Positions 47,690-60,449 are shown, counted from the first letter of the stretch. The stretch: 64,000 nucleotides of DNA from Mactromeris polynyma (GCA_032209605.1 JASFXZ010000008.1:186001-250000); one strand, 5' to 3'. The notes: generated by a model from the sequence alone, not told the origin. Translations and numbers: made by a program.

Positions 47690-48900
47690 TTGAAAACAAA
47701 ATTAAGGTCAAAAAGCGTTAAAATGCCTCAGGTAGTTTTCACAGTTGCAAATAAAACGGCAATGTAAATCAATACGGTAGTGCCTGAAGTAATTAAAATT
47801 TTCAGTTCGAGTTTTTGTTTTCTTGTGTGAAAGTCAATGAACTGATCTTGCCACTGATTTGATCGCCTGTAAGACTCTTCTGGTATGTGCTGAACATCAC
47901 ATTAAACATAATATGACTATGACGCGCCTTAAGTAACTTTACACGTGCGTTATTTGAAGCTATATTAAAACCACACTAATAAAACCACTCTTGAAAACTG
48001 GTCTTCTTATTGAGGTGGTCTTCTTATTTAGGTTGAACAAAGAGCAAACTCGTGAAATTGGACTTGCAAATTGTGTTCTTAATTGCGAGGTGGTTTTATT
48101 ATTGAGGTGGACTTTAAGTGAGATTTTACTGTATATTTCCACATAACTATTCTAAAAATGTTTCTTTACCCATATGTTTTATTAATAATTCTTATTATTG
48201 TTTAACAGGGTTGGTTATTAAGTGCTCTGTTTCTAAGAAGTTTCTGTTTTAACGTAAACAGTACAATAATCATTTGGAACCACAAATACATTAGTACATT
48301 GCATTTGAAGAGGAAATGACCCATACAAAAGTCACAGCTACACCAATACACAAGGAGAAACGAATAATCTTAATACATCAACAAACGTTTGGGTAATCTC
48401 AATACGTCGACGAAATTTAAGGCATGCTTGGACAATAAATCACTTGGGAAGTATTTTGAGACGTTTAGACATTAATAAACATATTAATGTAAAATTGGCT
48501 GTCGAGTGTTTGATTATGAAATAAATTTAAAACTCGTTTGGGATGAATGATATTGTTCCTAGAGGAATCATTGAGCGATTGTTGACGCTTACCTGCGCTG
48601 CAAAAATAATATTTGCACAATAATTAATACGTAAACGAATGCTTAATTATGAAACTACTTTATTAACTAATTAGGTACGCCCTCAAAGCATCTCTGTCAT
48701 CTATAATTATGTGAATTTAGCGTACATGATATATGGTTTTGACGGTATTTAACTTCTTTGTACAAAAACACGCCATAAGATTTTTCAGTCTTAGTAGTGT
48801 TTTTGGAAATTATGGCAATTATGCGAACGTCTGAATGCAAATTTAGAACATTAAATATAGGTTATATATTGTACGAAGTGATTAAATGTGAATTAAGTCT
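47690..48900 (+). repeat. Diverged local duplication S, copy 1
   Basis: Parallel to 49700-50930. Landmarks: AAAGCGTTAAAATGCCTCAG GTAGTTT (47713) against AAAGCGTATAATACGCTTCA GGTAGTTT (49740); GAACTGATCTTGCCACTGAT TTGATCGC against GAACCGATCTTGCAACCAAT TTGATCGC; and ACATTAATAAACATATTAAT GTAAAATTG (48469) against 50636. Many substitutions and indels make this an old tandem duplication with about 2.0 kb spacing. This copy carries a MITE at 47963. Confidence 0.8.
47963..48131. mobile_element. Tc1/mariner-type MITE inserted in S copy 1
   Basis: About 169 bases separate GAAGCTA from TATTTCC. The S copy 2 reads GAAGCAATATTTAC without it (49993). The right end reversed, CAGTAAAATCTCACTTAAAG TCCACCTCAATAATAAAACC ACC, partly mirrors the left end ATTAAAACCACACTAATAAA ACCACTC. 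A TA target is consistent. Inside are further copies of the TTGAGGTGG unit. No transposase. Confidence 0.68.
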
Positions 48901-49254
48901 TGTTTGCTCTATATTTAAAGATCAAACATCATAGTTCATATCTTAGATATGTTTGTCGATGATTCAGTACTTTATTAACAATCTCGATAAATACGCGCCA
49001 TCGGTTTTCAACAGAAAACGGCACGCAGTATGGCATTGTTTCTGTGAATAATTTATTGAGTTATATAATCGAATAAATGACCTGCTTTTATGGGACACAT
49101 ATTTCATGATACTGAAACTAAAATAGATCACACAGCGGCCAAAGTGCTTTAATACGTATTTACAAAACATTATGTCATGTTAGTGGCTGCACTGATCTTA
49201 GACATCGAAATATTCACATCGTCTAGTTATGAACTATTTATAATTTCATTGTTT

Positions 49255-49510
49255 TGAGAAACTACAAGGGACACACGAGTGACTGACGAAATTGAGCAGA
49301 AAGAAACGAGGCTCAGTGCATTTGAGCAAAAAATCCCAGTGACTGCCACATCTGCATATATGTAAACGAAGAGAGAGAATAAGTAGCTACAGGAAACGCC
49401 ACACACATAAGACAGTGCCACTTACAAAGGCAAACACAAGACACAAACGTAAACGATTGGTCGAAATAGGAGTACCGCATTGTAACGGTCAGTAGCAAAA
49501 ACAACACAGG
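49255..49510 (-). repeat. Family Q copy, minus orientation
   Basis: The reverse complement contains GGTACTCCTATTTCGACCAA TCGTTTACGTTTGTGTCTTG TGTTTGCC, then GTGGCACTGTCTTATGTGTG TGGCGTTTCCTGTAGCTAC and TTATTCTCTCTC. One of the clearest members. Confidence 0.72.
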
Positions 49511-49699
49511 GTTTTTTAACCCGTAAAACCCTTAATATTGATAAAGTTCATTATTACTATTCAATGAGAATGTTGAACTAAAAAAGATAATACTAGCATT
49601 AGTGATACACACTTTGAACGAAGTGATTAAGTTTCAAGGATGTCGGGTTCTTTCGATAATTGATAAACACTGCACATATCAGGCCGCAATCAAGAGCTG

Positions 49700-50930
49700 T
49701 TTATTTTTATTCTAATTAAAAAACAAGTGGAACGACAAAAAGCGTATAATACGCTTCAGGTAGTTTCACGCTGCTATAAAAAACAGATGAAAATCAAAGG
49801 TAATGTAAATCAATACAATATAGCCTAAGAAAATTAAATTTTTCAACTCGAGTGTTTTTGGCTTTTGTAACACATTTTAATGAACCGATCTTGCAACCAA
49901 TTTGATCGCTTTTAAGATTCCATTGGTATGCGTTGTTCGTGGCATTAAATAAGATATAAACGAAGCTTAAGTGCATCCAATCTTGTGCAATTTGAAGCAA
50001 TATTTACACATAACGATTCTAAGAATGTTTTCTTTACCCACACGTTTTGTTGGTGCATCGTAAAGCACTAACGGGATGTGTTTACTTAGTGTTCTGTTTC
50101 AAAAACGTTTGATGTTATTTCCCCGAAGTTTTGAGTTTTTACATTAAAAGTGGATTACTCATTTGGAACTATATACATTGTGTTTATATATAAAATGTTT
50201 AGTTTCAGAATTATATTAAATCATAATTATATTGATTGGTACGTGTTAGCCATAACGTAATTGTCAATATTCGTCCGTCATTGAGGTACATGTTCGTTAA
50301 AATTGCGCAGTTATAATCGTAGAGCTTATGTTTATCTAGATCATTCATATCGATGGGGAAACACGTTTGCTGCTTATAATAATTACTCCCGAGGAATGCT
50401 AACTGTATTTCTAACCAGTTATCGCACCCTGATCCTCGGGTCAAGAGTCAAGACAGTCTATTATTCTATTATTTTCGGCATCTGTGAATCCTCATGTTAA
50501 CTTGACAAATAAATGAAACACATCATACTTAACGTCGTGCTAAGTTTAGGATATCTCGAAAGTTAGAGGAAATAAAAGTCAGGTAGGAAATTATTTAAGC
50601 AATAAATCATTACGGAAGTATTCGGAGGAGTTTAGACATTAATAATACATTAATGTAAAATTGTCGAGTGGTGGTTGGTGAAAATAAATTTAAGACTCGT
50701 TTGAATTTGATAATATTGTTATAAGCGGAATCCACAAATGTTCGCGACTACCTGTACAGAAAAAAATATTAGGTCTTCACAATAATTAATATAAACGATA
50801 ACTAATAGTGAAAATAATTGATAGATTAAACAGAAACGCCCACAATGCATCTCTGTCGACTTAGTTAACTTGCATGATTTATACAATATTTATATTTTTG
50901 TTCAAAACCACGCCGTGAGTTTGTTTGAGC
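49700..50930 (+). repeat. Diverged local duplication S, copy 2
   Basis: Partner of 47690-48900. Lacks the MITE but carries about 330 extra bases near 50180-50560, which themselves show no recognisable element. Confidence 0.78.
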
Positions 50931-51566
50931 ACATACATGTATATATTTGCTTTATAGAGTGTTTTGCACATATATATCTCAATGATCTTTGCACATATGA
51001 TTTTGTATTAGCTTAAGGTGATAAATGAGAAATAAGAATTTTACATCATTTAAGCCTTCAAATCCTGTCTCCGTCGGTTATCAACAACAAAAGTACAAGT
51101 ATAATGAAGTTTGTTCGTACATATTCCAAGTCGCCTTGTGTTTTGGGGTCTTTATATTCACAAATGTAATCGCGTGTTCGCTAATTTCTAACAGTGTCAT
51201 ATATGATAAACTTCTAGAAAGACACACACACGGTGTTGTTCTCATATATAATAATAGTATAAACTATCTTTATTTCATAAAGATATCACAATAAGCTGCG
51301 GTTGTGACGCTTTCAAACTGTGGTCTTCAAACAACAACGATGTAAGAAATCAACATTAAAAAAATATCTGCGCATCTACACATGTACATACATATAAACT
51401 AATTATAATAATAAATGAGATCAGCAAAAGCAACACAAATTAAGATGATCTGAACATAAAACAACCACAGTCACCTCACATAAGACACATGCTTGCAAGA
51501 ATGAAATATTATAATTATTGATTAAGCAATAAATATTTCCTACAATTATTTTTGAATGTTTCTGTA
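50931..51566. other. AT-rich stretch without recognised feature
   Basis: A frame at 51025-51294 has one hydrophobic run and a poor composition. Not supported. Confidence 0.35.
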
Positions 51567-51569
51567 TTA

Positions 51570-52116
51570 AGGCTGCATTTCACCAAGGATTGTTTTTTCC
51601 AATCGGCCCGATCTGGACCAGATTGTGCCCGATGAATCAATTTTTTGATCGGCCCGATTGTCGTCCTAAATCGCCTCCAATCGTCCCCTTTTTTTACCCG
51701 ATTGAGTCCCGACCAATGGACCATGGCGGGGGACGAATCACTGACGTTCCTCGCGCGATCGACACGTTTCCGGGGCGCAAGTTTGCGAAAGTACACGCAA
51801 GTACACGGCAAAGCTCCAGAGGGCAGGCGAGACAATGGGACCTTCAGGGGACCCTCGGACGACCAAGACGACCACGAACCGACGGTTTTTGATCGGCTAC
51901 TGTTTTTCAACATGTTTAAAAACAGTAGCCGATCACTTTTTCGGTACCCGACCCTCGGAGGACTGAGGCGATCGCGCCAGATCTTCCCCCGAAGGTATAA
52001 GGTAGTGCTCGACAATGCTCGCAGGTTCCCGACTATTTTCGCAAAAATGCAGCCGATCGACTAAAAAAGGATCGGGTACTATCGGGACCAAAACAATCCT
52101 TGGTGAAATGGTGGCT
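51570..52116. mobile_element. GC-rich PIF/Harbinger-like MITE with central palindrome
   Basis: Termini are inverted: AGGCTGCATTTCACCAAGGA TTGTTTT at the left and, reversed, AGCCACCATTTCACCAAGGA TTGTTTT at the right. TTA flanks both sides (51567-51569 and 52117-52119), fitting the 3-bp TWA target duplication of PIF/Harbinger elements. At the centre, 51891-51907 and 51918-51934 are a perfect 17-base inverted repeat (GATCGGCTACTGTTTTT) with a 10-base loop. GATCGG and CGATTG motifs recur throughout. Frames of up to 166 codons cross it but reflect low stop density in GC-rich DNA. At 547 bp it is non-autonomous. Confidence 0.82.
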
Positions 52117-52119
52117 TTA

Positions 52120-53234
52120 GATATACAATTTACAGGAAAAGAGTTCAATACCTCATATTTCGACAATGTCATATCCAGATAAGTGTAATGTTGAGTCATC
52201 TCCGTAGAGTCATCCCGCAGAGATCGATGGTCGAGTTTTGATGGTAAAATGGAATGCCATTGGTATATATTAAGAAAAGGAGCAAGAATAGATTCCAGTG
52301 GATCATGTATTTGTTCGTTTACACAGCGGTATAAAAGTTGAATAACCCTAAAGGAAAAGTTGTCTAGTACATAAAATATGAAAGTATATAATTAAACAGC
52401 AGTTTTGATAAAATATATTTCCAACACACATGTACATCGTTGATATTGAAGTTTTCACTTGGTAATTATATCTCAATATGTTCTGCTTATGACGAAATCA
52501 TGTTTTCGCCGCCTACTTCATCAATGATTTATGCAAGAAACCATTCGTTACGTCTCTGATTATTACGATTTGTTCTGAAATTGATCCTTTATGACCAATT
52601 AATGATTTAAGATTATCATGAGTGGTGATCTTTGTACACTTAAATTAATGTTAGACACTAATACTCTATCTTGAAATTGGTACCAAAACCACAGGCGGTG
52701 TCATTTTCTATAGTCACACCGAACTCTAGTATACTGTAGTTGCAATTCATCTCTTTTTTAGCATAAACAATTATTTCAGCATACAAAAGTATTGAGCTCT
52801 TTTATTAATAAGAAGTTGAAACACACAGTGCACTAAAAACAGTGATAGTGGTTCTTAGTTCATTAAGTTCGAATGCTTACTTTGCTTCAAAAGATATCAA
52901 CCTGCTTGTTTTTTTTTTTTTTATGATGTCAGTGAATTTAGTTAATTTGCTGTATAGAAACTTTTGTATTTGAACATATTCCAAAGAATTTTGAATTTTT
53001 ATTATAATTTCTCACCATGTTTTTCAAGTAATATGTTCTCTCAGACCACCACAGGTTTCCCATGTACACAATAGTATGTGAATAAAGATTCAGCGATACA
53101 TAAATCAGCTCCAAAACATCTTTAAAATACATTTTGTTTCGCTGTAATTGCTAAATGTACGATGCGGCAAAACAAACGGCGACAGTTTAAATTGCAAAAC
53201 CCCTTTGGTGCATAAAACTGTATAATGTTCTCTA
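52120..53234. other. AT-rich stretch; 14-base T tract at 52909
   Basis: Only the T tract (52909-52922) stands out. No genes or repeats recognised. Confidence 0.4.
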
Positions 53235-53510
53235 ATACTTGTTTTGGTTCAAACAATTGATAGGAAACGCGCAAAGAATCAGAAATTTCATGTCGTGAAT
53301 CTTATGCTGCATAAAACGATTGACAAAAGACACAATTACAGGAGACATGTCTCTTTTTTCTGATTAAAAATCACCCCTGGTTCATGAAAAGGTGGCTTAA
53401 GAAATGTAAAACCATACTTTGCCAGAAACTCATGAAAGTAACTTCACCATCACTGTTCAGATGGTAATGATTCTTATATTACGCCTGTGCAATGTCTGAA
53501 TGATTACTTA
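53235..53510 (+). repeat. Dispersed repeat T, copy 2
   Basis: CATGTCGTGAATCTTATGCT GC, GACAAAAGACACAATTACAG GAGACATGT, AAGAAATGTAAAACCATACT TTGCC and GGTAATGATT align in order with 61065-61330 and, less well, with 40185-40440. Confidence 0.65.
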
Positions 53511-53559
53511 AACTATTTATATAATGCTTTATTATTTCTTTTATTTTGTGTATTTGGTT

Positions 53560-53835
53560 GTTCCAAGGCAGTACTCATATTTCCAACAATGATTTATGGT
53601 TGTCTTGTGTCCCTTTTGTTTTGGTAATTGTTGACATGTTTGTATATCATGTCTTTGTCCTTCGTTCTCTAGACCCGTAACGTGCCACCAGCTATACTCG
53701 TATTCACCAATCATTCATGTGTGTGTGACTTGCGATTGTTATTGTTTATTAATGTCTTGTCTCTTCGTACTTTTGAGGTCGCTGTACACTTTGGATGTTG
53801 TATTTGCTGTTCTACATCTAGATTCATTTTATGTT
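53560..53835 (+). repeat. Family Q copy
   Basis: TGTTCCAAGGCAGTACTCAT, CAATGATTTATGGTTGTCTT GTGTCCC, TCATGTCTTTG, then TTTTGAGGTCGCTGTACACT TTGGATGTTGTATTTGCTGT TC. Family order is preserved. Confidence 0.68.
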
Positions 53836-54844
53836 TCCAAAAATCGCTACGAAGAAATCATTAAATTGCTAATATCAAAAGACGATTAAAACAGAACAGT
53901 AAATATTAAGTAAATAAACTCAGTTTAAAGTGGAAACTGGAACGATGTTTAGAGTGTCAAATCTAATAATGCATGTAATTACATTAAATTAATTATAAAT
54001 ACATTGGAAGACCATTTGAAATATCTAACACCCTCCTTCTGTTTTGAAGTTTGGGAAAGATCGCCATCTTGGTTACTCAACATATCTTTTCGAGGAAATC
54101 GTGATGACAAACTGTAAAGGGGTCCCCCACCAGACAGTTCATATCCACTCTTGGTTAATTTTAATACGTGTCACATAGACTAGAACAATGTAAATATTCT
54201 TTAAGTTTGTAAATCACATCAAGGTGAAAGTCCTGTTGTGAAATACCGTGTCACAGATGTGTCCTTGAATAACAATTTTCTTAGATATGAGAAGAAGAAT
54301 TCGATGATATAATTTTGAAAATATTCCATTGCCGTCGTTCGCTTATCAAGTTCACGACTGCGAACAAAATTTGTACGGAAAGAAAATGTGTGTTTGTTCA
54401 CAAACAAATAGCGCCAAACGCTTAAAAGCATATCATCACTGCCAAGAACCAAATTAAACTTTAATCAAAATCAGTGGTGAACACACCGAACAATGTGATT
54501 CAATGTTCGGTGAGAATTCCAGTAAAAGTGTTTATAATTGATAAATATAAAATAATACTGGATTGATAATCAAGTGCATGATGTTCCGGTTTAAATCAGT
54601 CATGAACTAAACGTATTTTCATGCGAATGAACAAGACATATAAACTAATTCAGTATATGCGGAAGTAATTAAATTTCATCACGAATGTTCCAAGATTTCT
54701 AACTCACAATCATAAACAGACCATGCGAATAGTTTGATCTTTTACGATAGTTCCTTGCCGTGTAGTCTTCAGTGCATTAAATAGGATATGCATTGGTTTT
54801 TCCTAGTGCAGTTTGAAGTACTGTTTTATGTGTAGTATTGTGTT

Positions 54845-55060
54845 CCTATTGCCATTGCACTTCTTTATGCTTATATGTTCAGATCGTTTGTGCTGAATGT
54901 GCGCATTGTATGCGGCATTTCCTGCTCAATGTCTTGCCTCTTGCTTAAATTCCCACCGTGTTTGTCCTCATTAATTCTCCTTACTGGTCCTTAATGAGGT
55001 CGGTGTTGGGAGGCATTGTCTTATGTATGTGGCGTTCCCTGTAGCATATTATTCCATTTT
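54845..55060 (+). repeat. Family Q copy, right half
   Basis: GTGCGCATTGTATGCGGCAT TTCCTGCTCAATGT, CTCATTAATTCTCCTTACTG GTCC, GGTCGGTGTTGGGAGGCATT GTCTTATGTATGTGGCGTTC CCTGTAGC. A short further piece lies at 55330-55380 (TTTTTGGAGTGTCTGTGCAC TC). Confidence 0.68.
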
Positions 55061-55714
55061 ATATATTCATTTTAAATCATATTAGCATAATATATATGTT
55101 CTTATGATTTGGACGTTTTCTCTTGTGACATGTCTCTATTTGTATCGTGTGTTCTGTTTGTATGACGATTGTTCTATTTACAAGACCGTTAATACTGTTC
55201 GCATAAAAGTTTAAACGCTAGTTTTATAATAATTAATCCGAACTCCTATGGTCATACAGGTTTTAATGTAAACCAATATTATATGTGTCAACTTGGTAAT
55301 TCATTGTGTACAAAAAACAACACCGTGCAGTATGTTTTTGGAGTGTCTGTGCACTCTATAAATGACATGTCCTGATGGATTTCATTGTTCATTTTATATC
55401 AGTCATTATAACATCACTGGTATTTTAATGATAGTAATCATCCTTACGGTCGGCATTATATGATAATGTATTATCGTCTCTAGAACAAAAACAACATGAA
55501 CCAATAGCATGCCTTAACAGCCGTGATAAATGTATCAATATAAGACATAGTGTAGTGTAAGTAAGAAAATACTTTCAAACTCGTTGGATAACAATCATGT
55601 AATTCTAAGCAGAGTCCTTTCGCAAATAATTACAATGCCATGCACTGCACCAAAATGAATGCTGAATACATACGGTTATCAATTATATAGCTTTGTTTTC
55701 AACATACAAACTAC
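55061..55714. other. AT-rich stretch, one small Q piece
   Basis: Apart from the piece at 55330-55380 nothing is recognisable. Confidence 0.35.
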
Positions 55715-55850
55715 ACAGCCACGATAAAAACAAGGAGACATGGAAATGTTCACACACTTAATTATGTGAACAGCTACAATGGCATTTTGGGCACAATACG
55801 CAAACATAAATGATTGGTGAAGATATGAGTGCCGCCTTTCCAATAAACAC
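55715..55850 (-). repeat. Family Q fragment, minus orientation
   Basis: The reverse complement gives GGCGGCACTCATATCTTCAC CAATCATTTATGTTTGCGTA TTGTGCCC and then TGTCTCCTTGTTTTTATCGT GGCTGTG, in family order. Confidence 0.6.
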
Positions 55851-56194
55851 CACGTGTTTAATCATCGTCTTTGATTGTACCCAACCTCATACTTATCAGA
55901 ACTCAGCAGACTCGGATTAAAAACTTTCTTTCAATAGATTTTCGGTAAAGTACGTGCTTTCCCAGTATTCGCATTGTAAATGGTTTTTGGTAAAAAAGAC
56001 CAGGCAAGCATTAGCATCAGCAGACAGTGCTCATGTAGGAAACCCACGTAAACATCTAAACAAATCAGCCCTGAACCAAAACATTCACGACTGAAGAAGT
56101 TGAAAATAAAGAACTGCAGGTAAAGAAAACGTGAAATGGTATTTTAGAGAGCATTTTTAATGAGATAACCCACTACAGATTTTATAAATTGCAA

Positions 56195-56275
56195 CAATGT
56201 GATTTCATCTGCCATTTTATAAATGATTAATGTGCTTATTTATCCTACCCCACTCTAATAAATCTGCTTCTGAAG
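56195..56275 (+). repeat. Short dispersed match to the right end of the window
   Basis: CATTTTATAAATGATTAATG, TTATTTATCCTACCCCACTC and TAATAAATCTGCTTC correspond to 63939-64000 (TTCATAAATGATATAGAATT, TAATTACCCCATCCTATCTC, TGATAAGTCTGCTT). The partner runs off the window, so full length is unknown. Confidence 0.45.
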
Positions 56276-56549
56276 ACGTTTTTTATGTAAGGATTTAACA
56301 CTGTCATGTTATAACAATAAAATGATATCCAGTGTTCTTTGACGATGAGATCCGTCTAAACACCATTTGATCACTTACGCCATTGAAACATTATATTCAA
56401 GTACTTTTCATAAATGATATTAAAGAAAAATGCAAAAACCAACTAGCATCAATAAATTATCATGTTACACGTGCCATTCCAATTTTAACAAGAAATGTCT
56501 TTAAAAAGAAATATCTTGAAAAAACGATGGTCGTCTCAATTTTAAGGTT

Positions 56550-56795
56550 CAGATTTGTTGTGCAACATAAACAATTGCCGAGATGTTACGATTGCTGGTC
56601 ACTCCAGATCACAAATGGATTGCGGTAAATTCACTTCGGTTACGTATCCCTTAGCGAAACGTTAACCAATCCGCGTCAAGGTTACAAACGGGGTGCGGTT
56701 GAAAAGAAGTTGGTTTAGTGGTTAACGTAAGATTTGAAAGATTTACACAACACTGATATGCAAATATGTTAATTCGGCTGCGCCAAAAAAGAACC
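56550..56795 (-). repeat. Dispersed repeat I, inverted partner of 47330
   Basis: Plus strand reads TTGTTGTGCAACATAAACAA TTGCCGAGATGTTACGATTG CTGGTCA, AATCCGCGTCAAGGTTACAA ACG and CACTGATATGCAAATATG, the reverse complement of the 47330 copy. The two are 9 kb apart and could pair. Confidence 0.7.
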
Positions 56796-57699
56796 TAGCT
56801 AAAATATTAAAGGTGTATCGCAGTATGACGTTTCAGTATACTTCCTCAATACAATGTACAATGCATATACATAACTCGCTAGAAGCGACGCTACAGGCAT
56901 TCTTTTTTCTTCATTTCCAAATTCTTAATAAGAAACTTTGTCTCAAACAGAGTTGGTTTTTCTTGAATCAGATATGGAACTGTGGTTCTAAAAAAAAATC
57001 AATATTTTATGGTGACTTGTCCGATAAATGTGAATTTAGGCAATAATGTTTATTGTATATTCTATCTTTGAACACATTTCAGTGTCTTGCATTTCATTAT
57101 TAATATCGACGTGTCTATTGGTGTGTACCTCGGGCACAATGCTGAGCTAAAACAGATATTGATATTGACAAATGTAGGACATAATCATCATCCAGACATA
57201 GTGTTACCTTTCAGTTCAAACGTACTGAGCTAGGGCATAAATCATATAAATGTGGTTCCTATATGAGCATTACAATAATTTTAATGATTTTGTCTGGAAT
57301 CGTACGTTAAATGAAATAAAAAATATGTTCTAAAAGTAAGTAAGGAATAATACAAACAAATAATGAAATTCATTGACTCAGAGGCATTTTGTTGCAATAT
57401 TTATAAATGCAAATGTTAAGATGGGCGAGCGCTTCGACTTAATCCATTTGTCACGTTGAGAGCTAGCAGTAACTATATGCGGCAGAAATATAAAGGTTTG
57501 TCATATACATGTGTATTTGAAAGCAGATTTCGCATGTCAGGCTGTATTCACTATAGTCAAACGGTTCCAGTGACTCGCCTCGAGATTTACACTCGATGCC
57601 ATTTACGCCCACAAATTCTTTATCTAGGTTATGTGAATAGAAATTTTAAGTTAAATATCTAATTGAATGATACTGACCGACCAACTGCATTTTCTAAAG
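56796..57699. other. AT-rich stretch without recognised feature
   Basis: No repeat match or gene-like frame noticed. Confidence 0.4.
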
Positions 57700-57772
57700 C
57701 CCTCCGGGCTTGCTCTGTGATTGGTGCGCTCGGCTTTCATCATTGAGATCCGGGTTCGCTTCCCAAGCTTGG
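57700..57772 (+). mobile_element. tRNA-like SINE head (Glu-like)
   Basis: CCTCCGGGCTTGCTCTGTGA, TTGGTGCGCTCGGCTTTCAT, CATTGAGATCCGGGTTCGCT, TCCC. The second half resembles a tRNA with a TTC-containing anticodon loop and a B box one base off (GGTTCGCTTCC). The ends do not form an acceptor stem, so a functional tRNA is unlikely. A non-tRNA tail follows, but its end is not defined. Confidence 0.5.
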
Positions 57773-58856
57773 TAGGTTATGAAGTTATATGATTCATGTG
57801 GGGACGTTTTCAGCAGCTAAACATTTTAATATCGCAAGGGATTCCAGCTTTACGTGGTTCCAATATAAAATAATACCTTGTAACCTCGGAACCAATTCTT
57901 ATATCTGAAAATTGTTCTGCCAAATTGGACATTGCGCATTTTGTAATGCATTACCAGAAACAATTGTGTGTCACTCTGCGGTGCATGTAGTTCATATGTC
58001 TTAAAGGTGACTATGTCATTGTCAGGTTTTATAAATAAACTCATGAGAATTTGCCCTGTTTCTTTCAGTATGTCTAATCTAATTATTGTCGCTGACAATC
58101 CTTGCACAGTTGTATGTGGAGTATTTCAAATACGTTTGCATGTGATCAGGTTCTCGTGTTGACACATTCACATTGTATCCAATAACATGTTTATTTAAAT
58201 GGGCATTTATTGTACTAAATAGCATTCGGTTGTTAATATAAATATTTTTATGTTTCTATTCGGGACTTTATGAATTAAAACATTATTTAGGCCTACTTAC
58301 TAACGAGTTAATATGTCTTTTGCAGGAGATAACTGTCGTAATAACGAGCTTATTTTACTGTAATTTCAAATTTTATGTTCGTTTTATACGTCTGTTCGTT
58401 TTATAAGAATTGCTTCATTACGAGATACTTATCTTTTAAACACGACATCATATGTCGTAATATGAAAGCAGTTCTCTTTATAACATGGTTATAACGATGT
58501 CATTGTTTATATATGCATACTCGTATGATTGTGTTGTTTATGTGGATTTATAAATGGCCTTGAGTGAAGCTAGTCATGTAGGATTATCGAGCGCGTTCAT
58601 CTTTAAATAAACACATATCATTTATATAACTATGCTAGTTTCTATGTATACAACTGTATATAGAATTTTAAAACAATAACGTAGAATAAAAATATTTTGT
58701 TGTAAAATAATAAGTACTCGTTGTGTTAAACATGTATCTAAATTTGCTTCAAATTAAAGACAACACAAAAAGTGGTACACAATGCAAGAAAGAAGGTGGA
58801 TGAACTGCTAAATTGAATGAGAAATATACGTATTATTTAGCACAAAATATCCTTTT
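57773..58856. other. AT-rich stretch without recognised feature
   Basis: Possibly contains the body of the preceding SINE at its left edge. Nothing else seen. Confidence 0.35.
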
Positions 58857-59348
58857 TCACGTAAGCCGGGGTGTGGGTAAGAAAAGGAGGTAAGAAGTAA
58901 GAACATGTTGAGCATGGAGAGCCACATCGACAAATAATAACTTCCTTAGGCATATCCTGACAAAGATGAGGCAATAACAGGATGAAAAATTCAATATAAT
59001 GAACTCTATTTTCACCGATTCAAAAAGTACTAAACAATAAGCACAAAGTGAAGGAACGTAAGCAGAACAGAAATACCACATCCGATCTCGAGTTGTGATC
59101 ACTTGGTCAATAATTTGTATGTTACTCATGCTACTAAGAATTTGGTCTGGTTCTCCACTAATTTGATTAATGTCAGCTTGTGATGTGATATTTTCAATTT
59201 TGGTATTCAATAACAAATATCTGTAAGATAATTTCCTGTAGCAGATGAACATCCGTTTGTTTCCGTATATCCAATTACTATAAAACAATTTGTTCTTGGA
59301 AACAATACTACAAGGCAGATGTATGTTTTGACGTGTAAGGTAGTACAA
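58857..59348 (-). other. Open frame of 163 codons, unknown, probably spurious
   Basis: One of the longest frames outside a repeat. The middle part, NTKIENITSQADINQISGEP and DQILSSMSNIQIIDQVITTR DR, follows an acceptor-like TATCTTACAG on the minus strand (near 59221) and could be an exon. The rest is rich in L, F, Y, C and I, as random AT-rich DNA gives. No family recognised, no donor fixed. Confidence 0.15.
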
Positions 59349-60449
59349 ATATGCAATTCAGATATATACTTATGCTCTCTCAAAAGGACAGAACACATTA
59401 TCATAACGTATTAGTGGAAAGTTCTATTTGTTTTTGCAAATTGTCTGCTGAAATGGGATCTTTTTGCACAAGAGATTTTAGAATGTAAGCCAACAAGTTA
59501 TAATTGAAACGTCCTATTCTTGCATCGATCCACTTAGAACACAGGACAAAACGGACAGCCCAGGCAATAGCCTCATCTCAAACTACATACATGTGTATGA
59601 CATAATGTGGAACTATGCCCGGCGATCGCACGTTACGCTACACACGCTGGTGTATCACAAAGAAAATTAAAAAGAAAACCACTGCAAACCAGGCCCTGTT
59701 GGCAAATAAGATTTACCATACCGATGCTGATGTATTGCCGAGGCCAACACAAATCAGACTATATACTAAAATAACTACCGTATCGACACGCAAATCTAGA
59801 TTCAATATAATGCATTATGAATTATGAAAGAATTGTCACATTTTGTTTCTGAAATACAAAACTGAACGTATGTAGCAAAAATAGCAACTGCTCACTCTGG
59901 CTAGAATATTTCTTGTTAATGGATTAGCTTGACTTGAGACAAATATGTGATGTGTCTTGAAGTTGTTGCCCTTAAGGTTTGACTTACCAAAATAATTATT
60001 AAATTATACAATATAAGCAACACTATGCTTGTGCTGATGATCTTTTTGTCTGCACTTATATATATCGTCATGGCATTGGTTCTCACATTTGATGCATTCG
60101 ATCTCACTTCACTGAACTAGTCGACACACTTTGTAACAGTCATTTTGTCATGACATTTTTCTCTTGAGTGAACGTCTTCGCTTTTTTGTTTCCTTCTTAA
60201 ATGCAGAACATATAAAGAATGGGCAATTAAACTTCCCTGTCACAATCAAAAGTCACAACAGTTTTTTTCTCTAAAAATTCGGACGAAATACATAAGTATA
60301 AAAGAAATTCCGAAGCCAAAACAAAAACATAATTTTACAGAATTTAGTGAATAAAAAGGTAAACTGCAAAAATGCAAGGGAAACACCTGCCGTATTAAGT
60401 CATCAAACTACTTTAAAACGATTCACATACTAAGATTGTTTACTTTCGT

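Noticed and set aside
51515..52064. Open frames of 100-166 codons on both strands
   Set aside because: They lie inside the GC-rich MITE, overlap each other on both strands, and follow its palindromic sequence. Low stop density explains them.
57700..57772. Functional tRNA-Glu
   Set aside because: Acceptor stem does not form and the B box has a change; more likely a SINE head.
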